Assembly: GCF_008693075.1 (NCBI RefSeq)
Contig: NZ_VXKJ01000049.1
Location: 1-64,000 of the forward strand
Direction of reading: 5' to 3'
Origin: Corynebacterium phocae
Lineage (GTDB): Bacteria; Actinomycetota; Actinomycetes; Mycobacteriales; Mycobacteriaceae
Length of the DNA: 64,000 nucleotides
Positions 24,742 through 33,657 of this stretch are shown in pieces. Position 1 is the first letter of the stretch; every line of letters begins with the position of its first letter. A model generated the notes under the pieces. That model saw only the letters and a program-made list of their open reading frames with translations. It did no database searches and had not been told where the DNA came from. The position numbers and the translations under genes are program-made.

Positions 24742-25865
24742 GTCCAAATCTCCCTAAACCGGGCGGCTATCCGCTCCGGGGTTGTGTCAGAAATCCATAC
24801 TGCCTGGGCGGATTCGGATCCGGCCAGGTACTTCATCCGCCCCGGTGAGCGCATCAGACTAAATAGTTGCAGGTGCATACGCACCGGGCTGCCCGCAGTC
24901 CCGGCGCGGTCCGCCGCTTTGGCGGGTGCCTGCGTCCAGCCCGCGATGTACGGGGGTTTGTCCACTCCCTCAAAGAAGCGGTCCATGGCCCCGTACAGAT
25001 CCTTGAGTAGGACTGCGAGGTCTGCTTTGGCGGCATCGGAAAGCTCTGTAAAGTCCGCCACCTGCCGGTTGGGCATGACCATGGCCTCCACCGGCCACTT
25101 GGCCGCGGCCGGCACGAACACCGTGAAGTGCTCCGTTCGCGTAATCACGCGGGTGCCGGCGGCCACCTCCTTATCCAAAATCTCCTGGAAGAGGTCACGC
25201 CCCTGCGCCGCGGCCTCCTGGCAGCTGTCCACAATGGCGGCCAAGCGCGGGGAGAAAAACGGATAAGAATAAATCTGGCCATGCGGGTGCTGAAGGGTGA
25301 CCCCAATCTCCGCACCCCGGTTTTCAAAGGGGAATACCTGCTTGACGCCGTCCAACGCGCTGAGCTCCGCCGTGCGGTGCGCCCACGCCTCAATGACGGT
25401 GCGAATGCGCTCCACCGGCAGGTCACGGAAGGAAAGCTCCGGGTCCTGCGTGAAACACACGACCTCGCAGCGCGCCAGCGCGGGCTCCCGCGCAACCAGC
25501 CCCATCCCATCCACGTCGTGCTGGAAGTCAGCCGGGACCTCGATGTCCATGGAAAAAGACGGGAAGCGGTTTTCAAAGACCACCACGTCATAGGACGGGC
25601 TGGGGATTTCCGTGGGCAACTGACCGGGGCGCGTGGGCGCTAGCGGGTTCTCATTAGCCGGCGGCATGAACGTGCGGTTCATCCGGTGGGCGGCAAACGC
25701 CACCCAATCCCCGGTTAAGGGATCCCGGCGGATCTCCGAGGCCGGGTTGACCTGGGGCAAATCGCGGGAGTCCTCCAACACGCGGTCCGGGTGCTGTGAA
25801 CCGGCGTCATCAAAGTAGATGATGTCGCGCCCATCCGCCAGCTTGGCCTTGGTGATGCTGAGCAT
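24732..25865 (-). CDS. galT: Galactose-1-phosphate uridylyltransferase
   Basis: The 377-residue Leloir enzyme exchanges UMP between UDP-glucose and galactose-1-phosphate. The active-site motif is in LQHPHGQIYSYPF (the His-Pro-His with the uridylylated His), and the RRDPLTGDWVAFAAHRMNR region is typical of the N-terminal half. It lies between the 93-residue membrane protein (4-base gap) and galK. UDP-galactose made here could feed Glf and the galactan enzymes, although no galE is in the window. Confidence 0.95.
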   Translation of the reverse strand: MLSITKAKLADGRDIIYFDDAGSQHPDRVLEDSRDLPQVNPASEIRRDPLTGDWVAFAAHRMNRTFMPPANENPLAPTRPGQLPTEIPSPSYDVVVFENRFPSFSMDIEVPADFQHDVDGMGLVAREPALARCEVVCFTQDPELSFRDLPVERIRTVIEAWAHRTAELSALDGVKQVFPFENRGAEIGVTLQHPHGQIYSYPFFSPRLAAIVDSCQEAAAQGRDLFQEILDKEVAAGTRVITRTEHFTVFVPAAAKWPVEAMVMPNRQVADFTELSDAAKADLAVLLKDLYGAMDRFFEGVDKPPYIAGWTQAPAKAADRAGTAGSPVRMHLQLFSLMRSPGRMKYLAGSESAQAVWISDTTPERIAARFREIWTCG

Positions 25866-25869
25866 TGTC

Positions 25870-26151
25870 CTAGTGCGCCTCTAGTTTGGATTCATCGATC
25901 TTGGACTCATCCACCACGACAGGGCGCAGCTTGGCCCAGGCAAAGAAGGCGGCGGCGACCAGGATCATTACCAGTCCGGCCCAGAAGTTCTCCATGGCGT
26001 TCTTCGGCGCTCCGGTGGCGGGGTTGACGCCCGGGTCCAGGGCAAAGGCCGCCAGGACCAGGATGACGCCATAGATGACAACGAGAGCTCCAATGACGTT
26101 GCGGATATCAAAGGCACCCGCGGTGTGCTTTTTAGGTTGAGTAGTACGCAT
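25870..26151 (-). CDS. Small two-helix membrane protein, probable partner of the sodium/galactose symporter
   Basis: The 93-residue protein has two membrane segments (about 18-38 and 56-74) joined by a short loop and ends in an acidic tail (DESKIDESKLEAH). It is placed 27 bases after the symporter gene and 4 bases before galT. Small helical subunits are known for some solute:sodium symporters, and this position suggests such a role, but no domain is recognised. Confidence 0.75.
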   Translation of the reverse strand: MRTTQPKKHTAGAFDIRNVIGALVVIYGVILVLAAFALDPGVNPATGAPKNAMENFWAGLVMILVAAAFFAWAKLRPVVVDESKIDESKLEAH

Positions 26152-26178
26152 GATTTTCCTTTAGCAAAGTTGCAGGGG

Positions 26179-27843
26179 TTAGGCGAAGATGACGTTGAGG
26201 ATGATGACCATGACCATGCACAAGATACCCAGTGGCACGGTGCGCTGGTACCACGCGGCGCCGTCCTCGGAGCCGTCGTTGAAGTGGTTCTTTGGCGTCA
26301 CGGAGTGGACAAAGCCCACCAGCTCGGAGTCCTTCTTGGCCTCGGTGAACATAGACACAACAATGGAGACCACGATATCCACGGTGAAGGCAATACCGGC
26401 GGCAATGAACGCGGTGCCCTGGCCCGGCAGGTTGAACAGTGTGGCCTCAGCGCCGGTGAAGGACGCGACCCACCAGTACAGGATTGCGGACAGCGTACCG
26501 GCCACCAGGCCAGTCCAACCGGCGGTGGGGGTCATGCGCTTCCAGAACATACCCAGAATGAACGTGGCAAACAGTGGGGCGTTGAAGAAGCCGAACAGTG
26601 TTTGCAGGTAGTCCATGATGTTGCCAAAGTTCTGCGCCAAAAGGGCGGTGAAGATAGCCACCAGGGTGGCAACCACGGTGGCCAGGCGGCCAAACTTCAG
26701 GTAGTAGTCATCCGGGCGGTCTTTGACCACGTAGGTCTCCCAGATGTCGTAGCTGATAACCGTGTTAAACGCGGAGATGTTAGCGGCCATACCGGCCATG
26801 AAGGAAGCCAGCAGACCGGCAATGGCAACACCCAGCAAGCCGTTGGGAAGCAGGTCACGCATGAGGTAGAGCACGGCCTCGTTGGGCTCACCGACGGGGG
26901 TGTCGCCCATCAACTCTGCGACGGTAACGGAGGCAACCATGCCCGGAACAACCACCAGGAAAGGAACGAACATCTTGGGGAACGCACCAATGATGGGGGT
27001 CTTGCGGGCCGCGGAGATGGACTCGGAAGCCATGGCGCGCTGCACCTCAACGAAGTTGGTGGTCCAGTAACCGAAGGACAACACGAAGCCCAGGCCGAAG
27101 GTAATACCAATGGCGGAAACAATGGGGTGTTCAAAACCGGAGATTTCCACGCCCGGCCAGGTGTGGAAGTGGGACTCATTAGCCACCTTTTCCTTCAGAC
27201 CGGACCAGCCGCCCACATTCATCATGCCCAGCACGGTGATAGGGATAAGCATGGCCATAATCACGAAGAACTGCAGCACCTCGTTGTAAATGGCTGCGGA
27301 CAACCCGCCCAGCGTGATGTAGGACAGCACAATGACGGCGGCAATAACCAGCGCCACCCACAGCGGCCAACCCAGCAGGGCGTTGACGACCTTGGCCAGC
27401 AGGAACAGGTTCACACCGGCAATGAGCAGCTGCGCCACCGCAAAGGAGATGGCGTTGACCAGGTGCGCGGTTTTGCCAAAGCGCTTTAGCATGAACTCCG
27501 GAACGGAGCGGACCTTGGAGCCGTAGTAGAAGGGCATCATCACAATACCCAGGAACACCATGGCGGGAACGGCACCAATCCAGAAGTAGTGCATGGTCTG
27601 GAAGCCGTACTGCACGCCGTTGGCGGACTGGCCGATGATCTCTACCGCGCCCAGGTTGGCAGAAACAAAAGCCAAGCCGGTGACCCACGCGGGGAGCCCG
27701 CGCCCGGAGAGGAAGAAGTCAATGGAGGATGAGACGCGCGATTTCGCGGCCCAGCCGATCCCCAAGACGAAGATGAAATAGATGGCGACTAGCAGGTAGT
27801 CAACCCACGTGGCGTCAAGCCGCAATGCTGTTGCAGCATTCAT
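26179..27843 (-). CDS. Sodium/galactose (SSS-family) symporter
   Basis: The 554-residue protein has about 14 membrane segments of the LeuT fold and SSS-family marks: DYLLVAIYFIFVLGIGW at the N-terminus, FLSGRGLPAWVTGLAFVSANLGAVEIIGQSANG (helix 1 unwound region), and AAIYNEVLQFF. It resembles vSGLT-type sugar transporters and sits between galM and galT, so galactose is the likely substrate. Taking up free sugar with sodium fits the use of GalK rather than a PTS. Confidence 0.92.
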   Translation of the reverse strand: MNAATALRLDATWVDYLLVAIYFIFVLGIGWAAKSRVSSSIDFFLSGRGLPAWVTGLAFVSANLGAVEIIGQSANGVQYGFQTMHYFWIGAVPAMVFLGIVMMPFYYGSKVRSVPEFMLKRFGKTAHLVNAISFAVAQLLIAGVNLFLLAKVVNALLGWPLWVALVIAAVIVLSYITLGGLSAAIYNEVLQFFVIMAMLIPITVLGMMNVGGWSGLKEKVANESHFHTWPGVEISGFEHPIVSAIGITFGLGFVLSFGYWTTNFVEVQRAMASESISAARKTPIIGAFPKMFVPFLVVVPGMVASVTVAELMGDTPVGEPNEAVLYLMRDLLPNGLLGVAIAGLLASFMAGMAANISAFNTVISYDIWETYVVKDRPDDYYLKFGRLATVVATLVAIFTALLAQNFGNIMDYLQTLFGFFNAPLFATFILGMFWKRMTPTAGWTGLVAGTLSAILYWWVASFTGAEATLFNLPGQGTAFIAAGIAFTVDIVVSIVVSMFTEAKKDSELVGFVHSVTPKNHFNDGSEDGAAWYQRTVPLGILCMVMVIILNVIFA

Positions 27844-27856
27844 AGCGTGGCCTTTC

Positions 27857-28723
27857 TTAGAGGTTAGAGATAGTTACGTGACAGTTAAAAGGGGTTTCGG
27901 GCGTCAAAGTGAAAACGTCCGTGCCCGTGGCAAGCGCGTTGGGAGGCGCGCTCATGGGTTCAATGGCAATGGAGCGTCCCCGCCCCGGGTAGTTATCCGG
28001 GGTGTACATCTGCACCCAGGGGAGGTTGTCGCTCAAGGTGAGCGCCACGCCGTGGCCTTCCCGGTTGCGCAGCCGCACGGTGGTTCCGGGGGCAACGCGG
28101 AAGGCGTGATCCAAAAACGCGCCGTCAATCTCCCCTTGCGGGAGGACGGCGCTGGCCGGTTGCGTATCACCCGTGGGCAACATGCGATCCGGATCTAGGA
28201 CCAGGTTGTATTTGGCGTCGATCTCCAGTGTGCACTCATCCACGGGCGCGCCATGCGCACTGAAGTAGGGGTGCCAGCCCCAGGCAAAAGGCACCGATAC
28301 CGCCGTGGTGGTTGCCTCCACGTCCACCCGCAGTCCGTCCGCGCCGAGTGTGTACGTTACTTCGATGCGGGCCGGCCATTCAGGGATATCGGTGCCTAGG
28401 GTGACGGTTGCCGCCTCCTTGTTAGCCGCGACAACGTCCCACTGCTTCAGGTGTACCAAGCCGTGCAGGGCGTTGTTGCGCTCCGGCTCATTGATGTCCA
28501 TGGTGCGGGTGCGCCCCTGCCAATCAAAGGTCCCGGCGTCCAGGCGGTTGGGCCAGGGCGCTAGGTGCAGGGCTGCCCCCAAGCGGGCATCGACATCCTT
28601 AGCATTGGACTCCAGCAAAGGCTTTCCCTGACAGGTCAGCGACTCCACGGAGCCACCGCGTCTGGAAATAACAGCGGTTAGGCCGCCTGGGGCTGAGATG
28701 GTTAGGCCTTCAGGGTCAATCAT
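27857..28723 (-). CDS. galM: Aldose 1-epimerase (galactose mutarotase)
   Basis: The 288-residue GalM-like beta-sandwich converts beta- to alpha-galactose, the form used by GalK. HGLVHLKQW and the catalytic-His region FAWGWHPYF are visible, together with RSIAIEPMSAPPNAL near the C-terminus carrying the catalytic Glu. It is the first gene of the galactose operon, 13 bases before the symporter. A TATAAAAT-like stretch near 28760 may belong to its promoter. Confidence 0.92.
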   Translation of the reverse strand: MIDPEGLTISAPGGLTAVISRRGGSVESLTCQGKPLLESNAKDVDARLGAALHLAPWPNRLDAGTFDWQGRTRTMDINEPERNNALHGLVHLKQWDVVAANKEAATVTLGTDIPEWPARIEVTYTLGADGLRVDVEATTTAVSVPFAWGWHPYFSAHGAPVDECTLEIDAKYNLVLDPDRMLPTGDTQPASAVLPQGEIDGAFLDHAFRVAPGTTVRLRNREGHGVALTLSDNLPWVQMYTPDNYPGRGRSIAIEPMSAPPNALATGTDVFTLTPETPFNCHVTISNL

Positions 28724-28924
28724 GGTGTGCCATCCTTGCTAGCTGCGCACTTGGAGAGTCGATATAAAATGGCCGGAGCCTTTTGAGGTGTGCCAGGCGG
28801 AAAGTAGATCTTTTACGCCGTTCACACTTATAGGTTATAGCTTCCTGCGCCTTTTGTCACTACCCCCACCGAATGTGATGGCCACCATCCCACACCCGCC
28901 CTCCCCCAGGGAAACTATTAAAAA

Positions 28925-28966
28925 CCCCGTTGGGTCCCACCACTTTCGCGGTGGGACCCAACGGGG
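28925..28966 (-). terminator. Strong, possibly bidirectional terminator upstream of the galactose operon
   Basis: A perfect 17-bp stem (arms starting CCCCGTTGGGTCCCACC and its complement) closes an 8-base loop. On the minus strand it is followed by a T run (AAAA at 28921-28924 on plus). It ends transcripts from the ArsC-like gene before galM. Confidence 0.85.
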
Positions 28967-29000
28967 TATCTAGGAGCTTGAACTTCCGGGTGTCCTACGC

Positions 29001-29612
29001 CTATGCCTTTACGGTAGCTTTCTGGCCAGCCGTGACGGGGGCAATCTCTAAACGGTTGAGCATGTAGAGAACGCGGGCCTCCAGATCATCGGCCAACTCC
29101 CGGGTTTCTTCCATGGAACCGGCGGCGGGAAGATCCCAGATCTTGATATCGCGCCCGGCCTCATCACGCTTGATATCCCGGCCCAGGTAGACAATGTAGT
29201 CAGGCATATCAACCAGACGGCGCTCCTCCAGGTAGCGCTCGCGCCCGGCGCCAACACCCCGTTCTTTGAGAACGGAAGACAGGTGCGAGGTGGCGGCGTT
29301 TTCGGGGTGAGCTACAGCGGCGTCAACCACCAGGGCGTCACCCGCGTGCTTTTTGGTCAGCGCCACGGCGGCAGCCGCCAGATCCGGGTTGGACCCGGAG
29401 GCAAAACGCACGTGAATGCGGTGGGCGCCAAAGTGCTCAGCCATCTCACGCTCAACGATTACCGGGATGAAGCGCTTGATACGTGCATGGTTCATGTGGT
29501 GTGCACAAAGTTCATCGAACTTGGCGTTAATAGCGCCAACGGAGTGCTTGTGTCCGTAGGAGCGAAGGACGTCTTCGCGGAGGGTTTCCAGGCGGTGCGA
29601 AATGTTAATCAT
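29001..29612 (-). CDS. Three-helix-bundle plus arsenate-reductase-like fold protein lacking catalytic residues (pseudoenzyme)
   Basis: The 203-residue protein has an N-terminal helical part (about 1-60) like the three-helix bundle found on actinobacterial ArsC/low-molecular-weight phosphatase proteins, then a phosphatase-like domain. In active relatives the P-loop reads VCxHNxGRSQ; here the corresponding stretch is FASGSNPDLAA (70-80), with no Cys and no Arg. The acid motif (usually WDLPDP) reads WDLPAAGS (159-166). The C-terminal RELADDLEARVLYML fits the family. It cannot work as a thiol phosphatase or reductase. The start is ATG at 29612, 28 bases downstream of an inverted repeat. The function is unknown. 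Confidence 0.75.
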   Translation of the reverse strand: MINISHRLETLREDVLRSYGHKHSVGAINAKFDELCAHHMNHARIKRFIPVIVEREMAEHFGAHRIHVRFASGSNPDLAAAAVALTKKHAGDALVVDAAVAHPENAATSHLSSVLKERGVGAGRERYLEERRLVDMPDYIVYLGRDIKRDEAGRDIKIWDLPAAGSMEETRELADDLEARVLYMLNRLEIAPVTAGQKATVKA

Positions 29613-29640
29613 TGCTACTCGCTTTCTGTAGGGTCCGGAA

Positions 29641-29659
29641 GTTAACACCTTTTGTTAAC
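29641..29659. promoter_or_regulatory. Inverted repeat GTTAAC-N7-GTTAAC, possible operator
   Basis: GTTAAC at 29641-29646 and 29654-29659 form a 19-base palindrome centred about 38 bases upstream of the ArsC-like gene. A second palindrome, GGTTTAAACC, lies at 29703-29712. They could bind a regulator; none is encoded next to them. Confidence 0.35.
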
Positions 29660-29819
29660 CTACCGTTCACCTTACTCGATTGGTGGGAAAAGTCAAACGT
29701 TAGGTTTAAACCAAGCAATTAAGATTGCAATTCCCCAGCGCACAGCGCCGTAAACCCTCAAGCTGCCGCGAGTCCGGCGCCTTCCCGTCACCTGGCCGGC
29801 CCATGTGGTGAATGGAAGG

Positions 29820-30995
29820 TTAACTTCCCGCCTTCACCGCGCGGGCCACCAACTCCTCCACCGGGCCGCGCCGGAAACGCCACCTCCACGCGCTGGCAAA
29901 CACCACTGAGACACCAACCGTCTCCCAGAAATACCAATCATCCGCGCTCACCCCAACCTGTCCAACGCCCTCGGTTGATGGCGGCGGGGTAACGCCCCTA
30001 TCCCACCAGGCCTCCTCCTTGCCATAAAGCCCGTCGTAGCCCTGGGAATTAGCAACCATCTCCTGGTACTGCGGCCACGGGATGTCCGACGCGGCGGAGA
30101 GCTCTGCGGAGGAATAGGAATCCGCCGGTGCCGGCTCCCCCACTTCACCAAACACCACCCAGCCGGTAAACAACACGTGGGCCACGTACACCGTAAGCGC
30201 CATGGATCCCACCGCGCGCACGGGGTACGTGACCTGCGCGGCGGGTTTTAGGCTGCACAGCAACAGGCAGAGGGATATCACTGCGACCGCGAAGGCTATG
30301 CTCAGCACCACGTCCGCCAGCCCGCCCGAATGCGGGGCTATATCCAGGTAATCCTCGATAAAATGCCCATTTGCCGCGCCGGCACCAATAACCTTCCCGG
30401 GGTCCGTCCCGTAGCCCTCCGGATAGCGGAACCGGTAGCTAAGCCCCACTGCCAGCGCGCCGACCACCAACGCCACCGCCTGCGCGGCACGCCTATCAAG
30501 CAACGCGCGGTGGATGAGCACGCCAGCCGCGCCATAAGCCAACCACGCCAAGAGCGGATAAACGCCGCTGACCGTTTCGTTGTAAATATCGGCCGCCAAC
30601 ACCGCCGCGGCCAACCCCGGCCCCACCACCACCAGCGCCGCAACCAGCACCGCAATCCGGGGAACCGGCCACGCGGCCACCGGGCCCATGAGGAAGAGAA
30701 TCCAGGCGATGGAGTTGAGTACCACCACAATCCCGGTTTGCGTGGACATAAGGAAAAGACCAATGGCCATGATGATCACCCCGCGCAGGAGCAGCTGCGG
30801 CAGCCGGTGACCGCGGTGAACCATGATGGACACCGACGCTCCCGCCAGCACCGCGAACAGCGCTGAGGAATACCCGTGCGGCAAATTAGCACCGGGAAAA
30901 CTGAACTGGGTGAGGTGGGCATAAATCATCCCGAAGATAGCCACGGCCCGAGCCAAGTCAAGACCGTGGATGCGCTGAGCTAAGTTCATTCTCAT
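29820..30995 (-). CDS. Polytopic membrane acyltransferase-like protein (DUF1624/DUF418 type)
   Basis: The 391-residue protein begins with RIHGLDLARAVAIFGMIYAHL, the first helix seen in heparan-alpha-glucosaminide acetyltransferase-like and DUF418 membrane proteins, and has about ten helices. The ATG at 30995 is preferred because GAGGGG lies 9 bases upstream; the longer frame begins 12 codons earlier without a site. A hydrophilic stretch (about 290-355) lies before the last helix. It is probably involved in acyl modification of an envelope sugar, which is an inference. Confidence 0.7.
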   Translation of the reverse strand: MRMNLAQRIHGLDLARAVAIFGMIYAHLTQFSFPGANLPHGYSSALFAVLAGASVSIMVHRGHRLPQLLLRGVIIMAIGLFLMSTQTGIVVVLNSIAWILFLMGPVAAWPVPRIAVLVAALVVVGPGLAAAVLAADIYNETVSGVYPLLAWLAYGAAGVLIHRALLDRRAAQAVALVVGALAVGLSYRFRYPEGYGTDPGKVIGAGAANGHFIEDYLDIAPHSGGLADVVLSIAFAVAVISLCLLLCSLKPAAQVTYPVRAVGSMALTVYVAHVLFTGWVVFGEVGEPAPADSYSSAELSAASDIPWPQYQEMVANSQGYDGLYGKEEAWWDRGVTPPPSTEGVGQVGVSADDWYFWETVGVSVVFASAWRWRFRRGPVEELVARAVKAGS

Positions 30996-31106
30996 AAATA
31001 TAGACCCCTCGCGCGCTTCTCCTCGCGCCACGGCGGGGCCACAGTGACGGACCGCAGCGGGACTTCGCCTCAGACCCGGCTACGCGCAGACGAAGTCGGC
31101 GACCTC

Positions 31107-31199
31107 TCAGTTGACTGTTGTCGCAACGTAGCGCGAACCCCACCCTTGACCAACCGCATGCTGTTGACCTTGCTCCGCCAAGTAATCCAGTCGAAGTCG
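31107..31199 (-). pseudogene. Remnant of the C-terminal end of a second AlbA/Schlafen-like gene
   Basis: The last 30 codons before the TGA at 31107 read LDYLAEQGQQHAVGQGWGSRY and a short tail. They align with the C-terminus of the intact gene at 31899-33626 (LDNLVEGGQLRAVGQGRGSRY) with most positions identical. The rest of the gene is missing, so this is a fossil end. Confidence 0.65.
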
Positions 31200-31237
31200 G
31201 TGAGTGTCCCAGTTTCCTATCTTAGTGAGGTATATGA

Positions 31238-31663
31238 CTAAGGGCGTTGTGCTCGCATAGCGGGGACGCGGGAATTGTCCTTGATCCATATCACAGCATG
31301 AGGGTCAATGAAATTCGCCACCATTTGGATGGCGCTATCAACAGAATCGAGATGTGCGACTTCACAGGCTATATCGCGTTGTTGGACGATTGATTCGTGA
31401 TGAGAGCACCTGTTTCTCATTTCGTAAACAATGACTACAAGGGCTTCGAATTGCTGTCTGCTGTTAGGTTTTTGTTTTAAAGCCTTCTCTACCTGAGGCC
31501 AGATACTCGCTTGATAGTGACTGCTTAAGAGGAAACGCCAGAAATCAAAGCTGAGTTCAGCGAGATAGATCTTCGTGAGGCGAGTGTTCCAGAGGTAGAG
31601 CGCTTCTGGTGCTGGATGGTCGGCATACCGGCTCATTCGAGCAGATGAAAACCACTGAGATAG
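31238..31663 (-). pseudogene. Abi/HEPN-type abortive-infection protein with internal deletion
   Basis: The frame has the N-terminal signature of an Abi-like family (PEALYLWNTRLT; unstarted codons LSQWFSSAR precede the first ATG at 31636). It then jumps directly to the C-terminal signature AELSFDFWRFLLSSHY and the HEPN motif RNRCSHHES. In intact relatives these two parts are separated by roughly 90-100 residues, including an ExxLRNA-like helix. The reading frame is kept across the junction, giving 132 residues from the ATG. HEPN RX4-6H motifs are RNase sites in defence and toxin proteins. Without the middle the product is probably inactive. A TAA lies in frame near 31710. Confidence 0.6.
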
Positions 31664-31898
31664 CGGCCCGGTGGTGTGGTCTTGGATTATCCAGCATGGA
31701 TACGTTAGCCTTTATCTTGAAAGCCTCGGAGCGATCCCTGCACTACGAAAGTAGGAGTAAATCGCCGGGGTTATTGACGTTTTCGGGCCATAGGGTTTGG
31801 GTTGGTGGGTTTGTTGTTGCCTGGATAGGGGGGCACCACGGAAGGCCACCTCAGCCGGAAAATAACTACCAACTAGTCACAAACAAACCCTACGCTGT

Positions 31899-33626
31899 TC
31901 AGGCAGACGCCGCTTCGTAGCGCGAGCCCCGCCCCTGACCAACCGCACGCAGCTGGCCTCCTTCTACCAAATTGTCCAGATTCTTCCGCGCCGTACCCCT
32001 GGATACACCGGCCAGCACCATTAAGTCGCCGGTAGTAATTGCAGGGTGCGCCTCTAGCCAGGAGCTAACCACTTTCCGCAGCTCCTGTTCGTCCGTAGTC
32101 CGGTAAGCAACCAACGGAAACAGCACATCTTTTGGCTGATTTCTCTGCACAATTCCTATAGCTGCCTGACTGAGCAACCAAACCTCTTGGTACTTATAAA
32201 CGAGGGGCTCCCCGCCAACAGCAGTCTGCTTCGCTATGTCCACAGCAGCGCGCGCGGACTCTTCCGAGGTTTGCAGGGCGTCAGCAATACCAGCAATGGT
32301 GACAAACGGCTTGTGCAGTAACTCATGGATGACAATCGACAAGCGGTAGTCCTGCCGACGTTCCTCAGGCCGGATGGCCTCGACTAACTTAGTGACCGCC
32401 ACGTTTGGGCTACCACCCCGAAGAGTCGTCACAACGTAAGCACCCTCAGTTTCTGTAATCTCCGGCGGCCGGTGACCCAGGGTTATCATTGAGTGATACA
32501 TGCGGTCCACACCAACCCCCTGCTTGTCGACCAGCCCGATTGCCCTAAAAAGGTCTGCCAAGGCTGGATAGCGTGCTTCACGCTGACTCAGAATATTCTG
32601 TGATGTAACTTCGCCAACAAACCCGCCTGGACTGCGAACCTCGAACGTGGAATCCATGCTGTACCACCGCAGCTCAGTGGGCGTTGAACGATTCCAATCT
32701 CGGTGAATAACGCCGTTCATTAAGGCCTCACGAACAGCTAGTCGAGGAACCTTGGATACCGAAACATGGCTTGGCCCCAGTTCCACGGTCATCTTCGTGT
32801 TCATTACGGACACAGCACGCTCAACCTCGTCGATTTGCTCGATTAAGGAGGTTCCCGACTTGGGCATCACGCGATTTTCAATCTGGCCAGCCGGGACAGT
32901 GAACTGCGTAAGTTCCAGACAAGTGCGGTCTACAGGAGTAAAAAGAAGCGCCGCAGCCTCGGAGAGTCTCTCATCGCTACCTATCGCACCTATTCGACTA
33001 AGCAGCTCTCTATCGCTCAAGGCTTCAGCAGCTTCCCCCATCCATCGACGACAAACTAGTAAAGCTACTGGGCTAACATCACTTAACGACCTGGAAGAAG
33101 CAGCGGCCATCGGGTCATGGTTTTCTGCCTTTCGACGGTGCTCCCACCACTCCGAACGATCAACCTGCTGACACGAATCACCTACACGCCACCTGAGTCT
33201 GTCCGAGGTGTCGTAAACCGGCTCCGGTGACTCAGCAACGAAAATAAGCAGAACCCTCAACCCACTGACATTTCTCGCGGTAATATCCGGAGCAACTTTT
33301 ACTGCGCTATTAATTCTCTGACGAAGCCAATCAATATCCAGCTCGGTGCCCAAGATCCGTCCGGAATCCTCTACACCCACTATTAAAGCGCCGCCGCCTG
33401 GAGAGTTGGCCATGCAGGCTACCTCGTTAGCCAACTTCGTGGCCGCAACCGGATTCTTCGGGTCGCTTGCGCTTAGCTCCACACCACGACGTCGACCGGC
33501 TTCCTCTTTAAAATCGATCGCCTGGCTTTCATGGGCAGCTTCCAGGCGACCATCTAATTCACTTTCGAGGATAATATCGACTTGCCTCTGCAGTTCGTCT
33601 CGCCGCTGAATCCCGGTACGGAACAT
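31899..33626 (-). CDS. AlbA_2/Schlafen-like protein with RecG-type ATPase-like domain and winged helix
   Basis: The 575-residue protein opens with an AlbA_2 domain (ESQAIDFKEE near residue 35; NSPGGGALIVGVEDSGRILG near 75). A central RecG-like HATPase_c_4-type region follows (VREALMNGVIHRDW near 300; SPGGFVGEVTSQNIL; GVGVDRMYHSM), then C-terminal winged-helix DNA-binding sequence (ITTGDLMVLAGVSRGTARKNLDNL). Such proteins are common in defence islands and as regulators; their biochemical role is mostly unproven. It stands alone beside decayed Abi and AlbA fragments and directly downstream of the 55-bp repeat array. It has more A/T-rich codons than its neighbours by eye, consistent with acquisition. 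Confidence 0.8.
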   Translation of the reverse strand: MFRTGIQRRDELQRQVDIILESELDGRLEAAHESQAIDFKEEAGRRRGVELSASDPKNPVAATKLANEVACMANSPGGGALIVGVEDSGRILGTELDIDWLRQRINSAVKVAPDITARNVSGLRVLLIFVAESPEPVYDTSDRLRWRVGDSCQQVDRSEWWEHRRKAENHDPMAAASSRSLSDVSPVALLVCRRWMGEAAEALSDRELLSRIGAIGSDERLSEAAALLFTPVDRTCLELTQFTVPAGQIENRVMPKSGTSLIEQIDEVERAVSVMNTKMTVELGPSHVSVSKVPRLAVREALMNGVIHRDWNRSTPTELRWYSMDSTFEVRSPGGFVGEVTSQNILSQREARYPALADLFRAIGLVDKQGVGVDRMYHSMITLGHRPPEITETEGAYVVTTLRGGSPNVAVTKLVEAIRPEERRQDYRLSIVIHELLHKPFVTIAGIADALQTSEESARAAVDIAKQTAVGGEPLVYKYQEVWLLSQAAIGIVQRNQPKDVLFPLVAYRTTDEQELRKVVSSWLEAHPAITTGDLMVLAGVSRGTARKNLDNLVEGGQLRAVGQGRGSRYEAASA

Positions 33627-33657
33627 TCCACTCCACCTGCCATTTACTAGTTCAAGT

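Noticed and set aside
26125..27489. 454-codon open frame on the plus strand antisense to the galactose symporter
   Set aside because: Its translation is a Gly/His/Gln-rich string with no domain, and the opposite strand is a clear SSS transporter. It is a shadow caused by high GC codon use.
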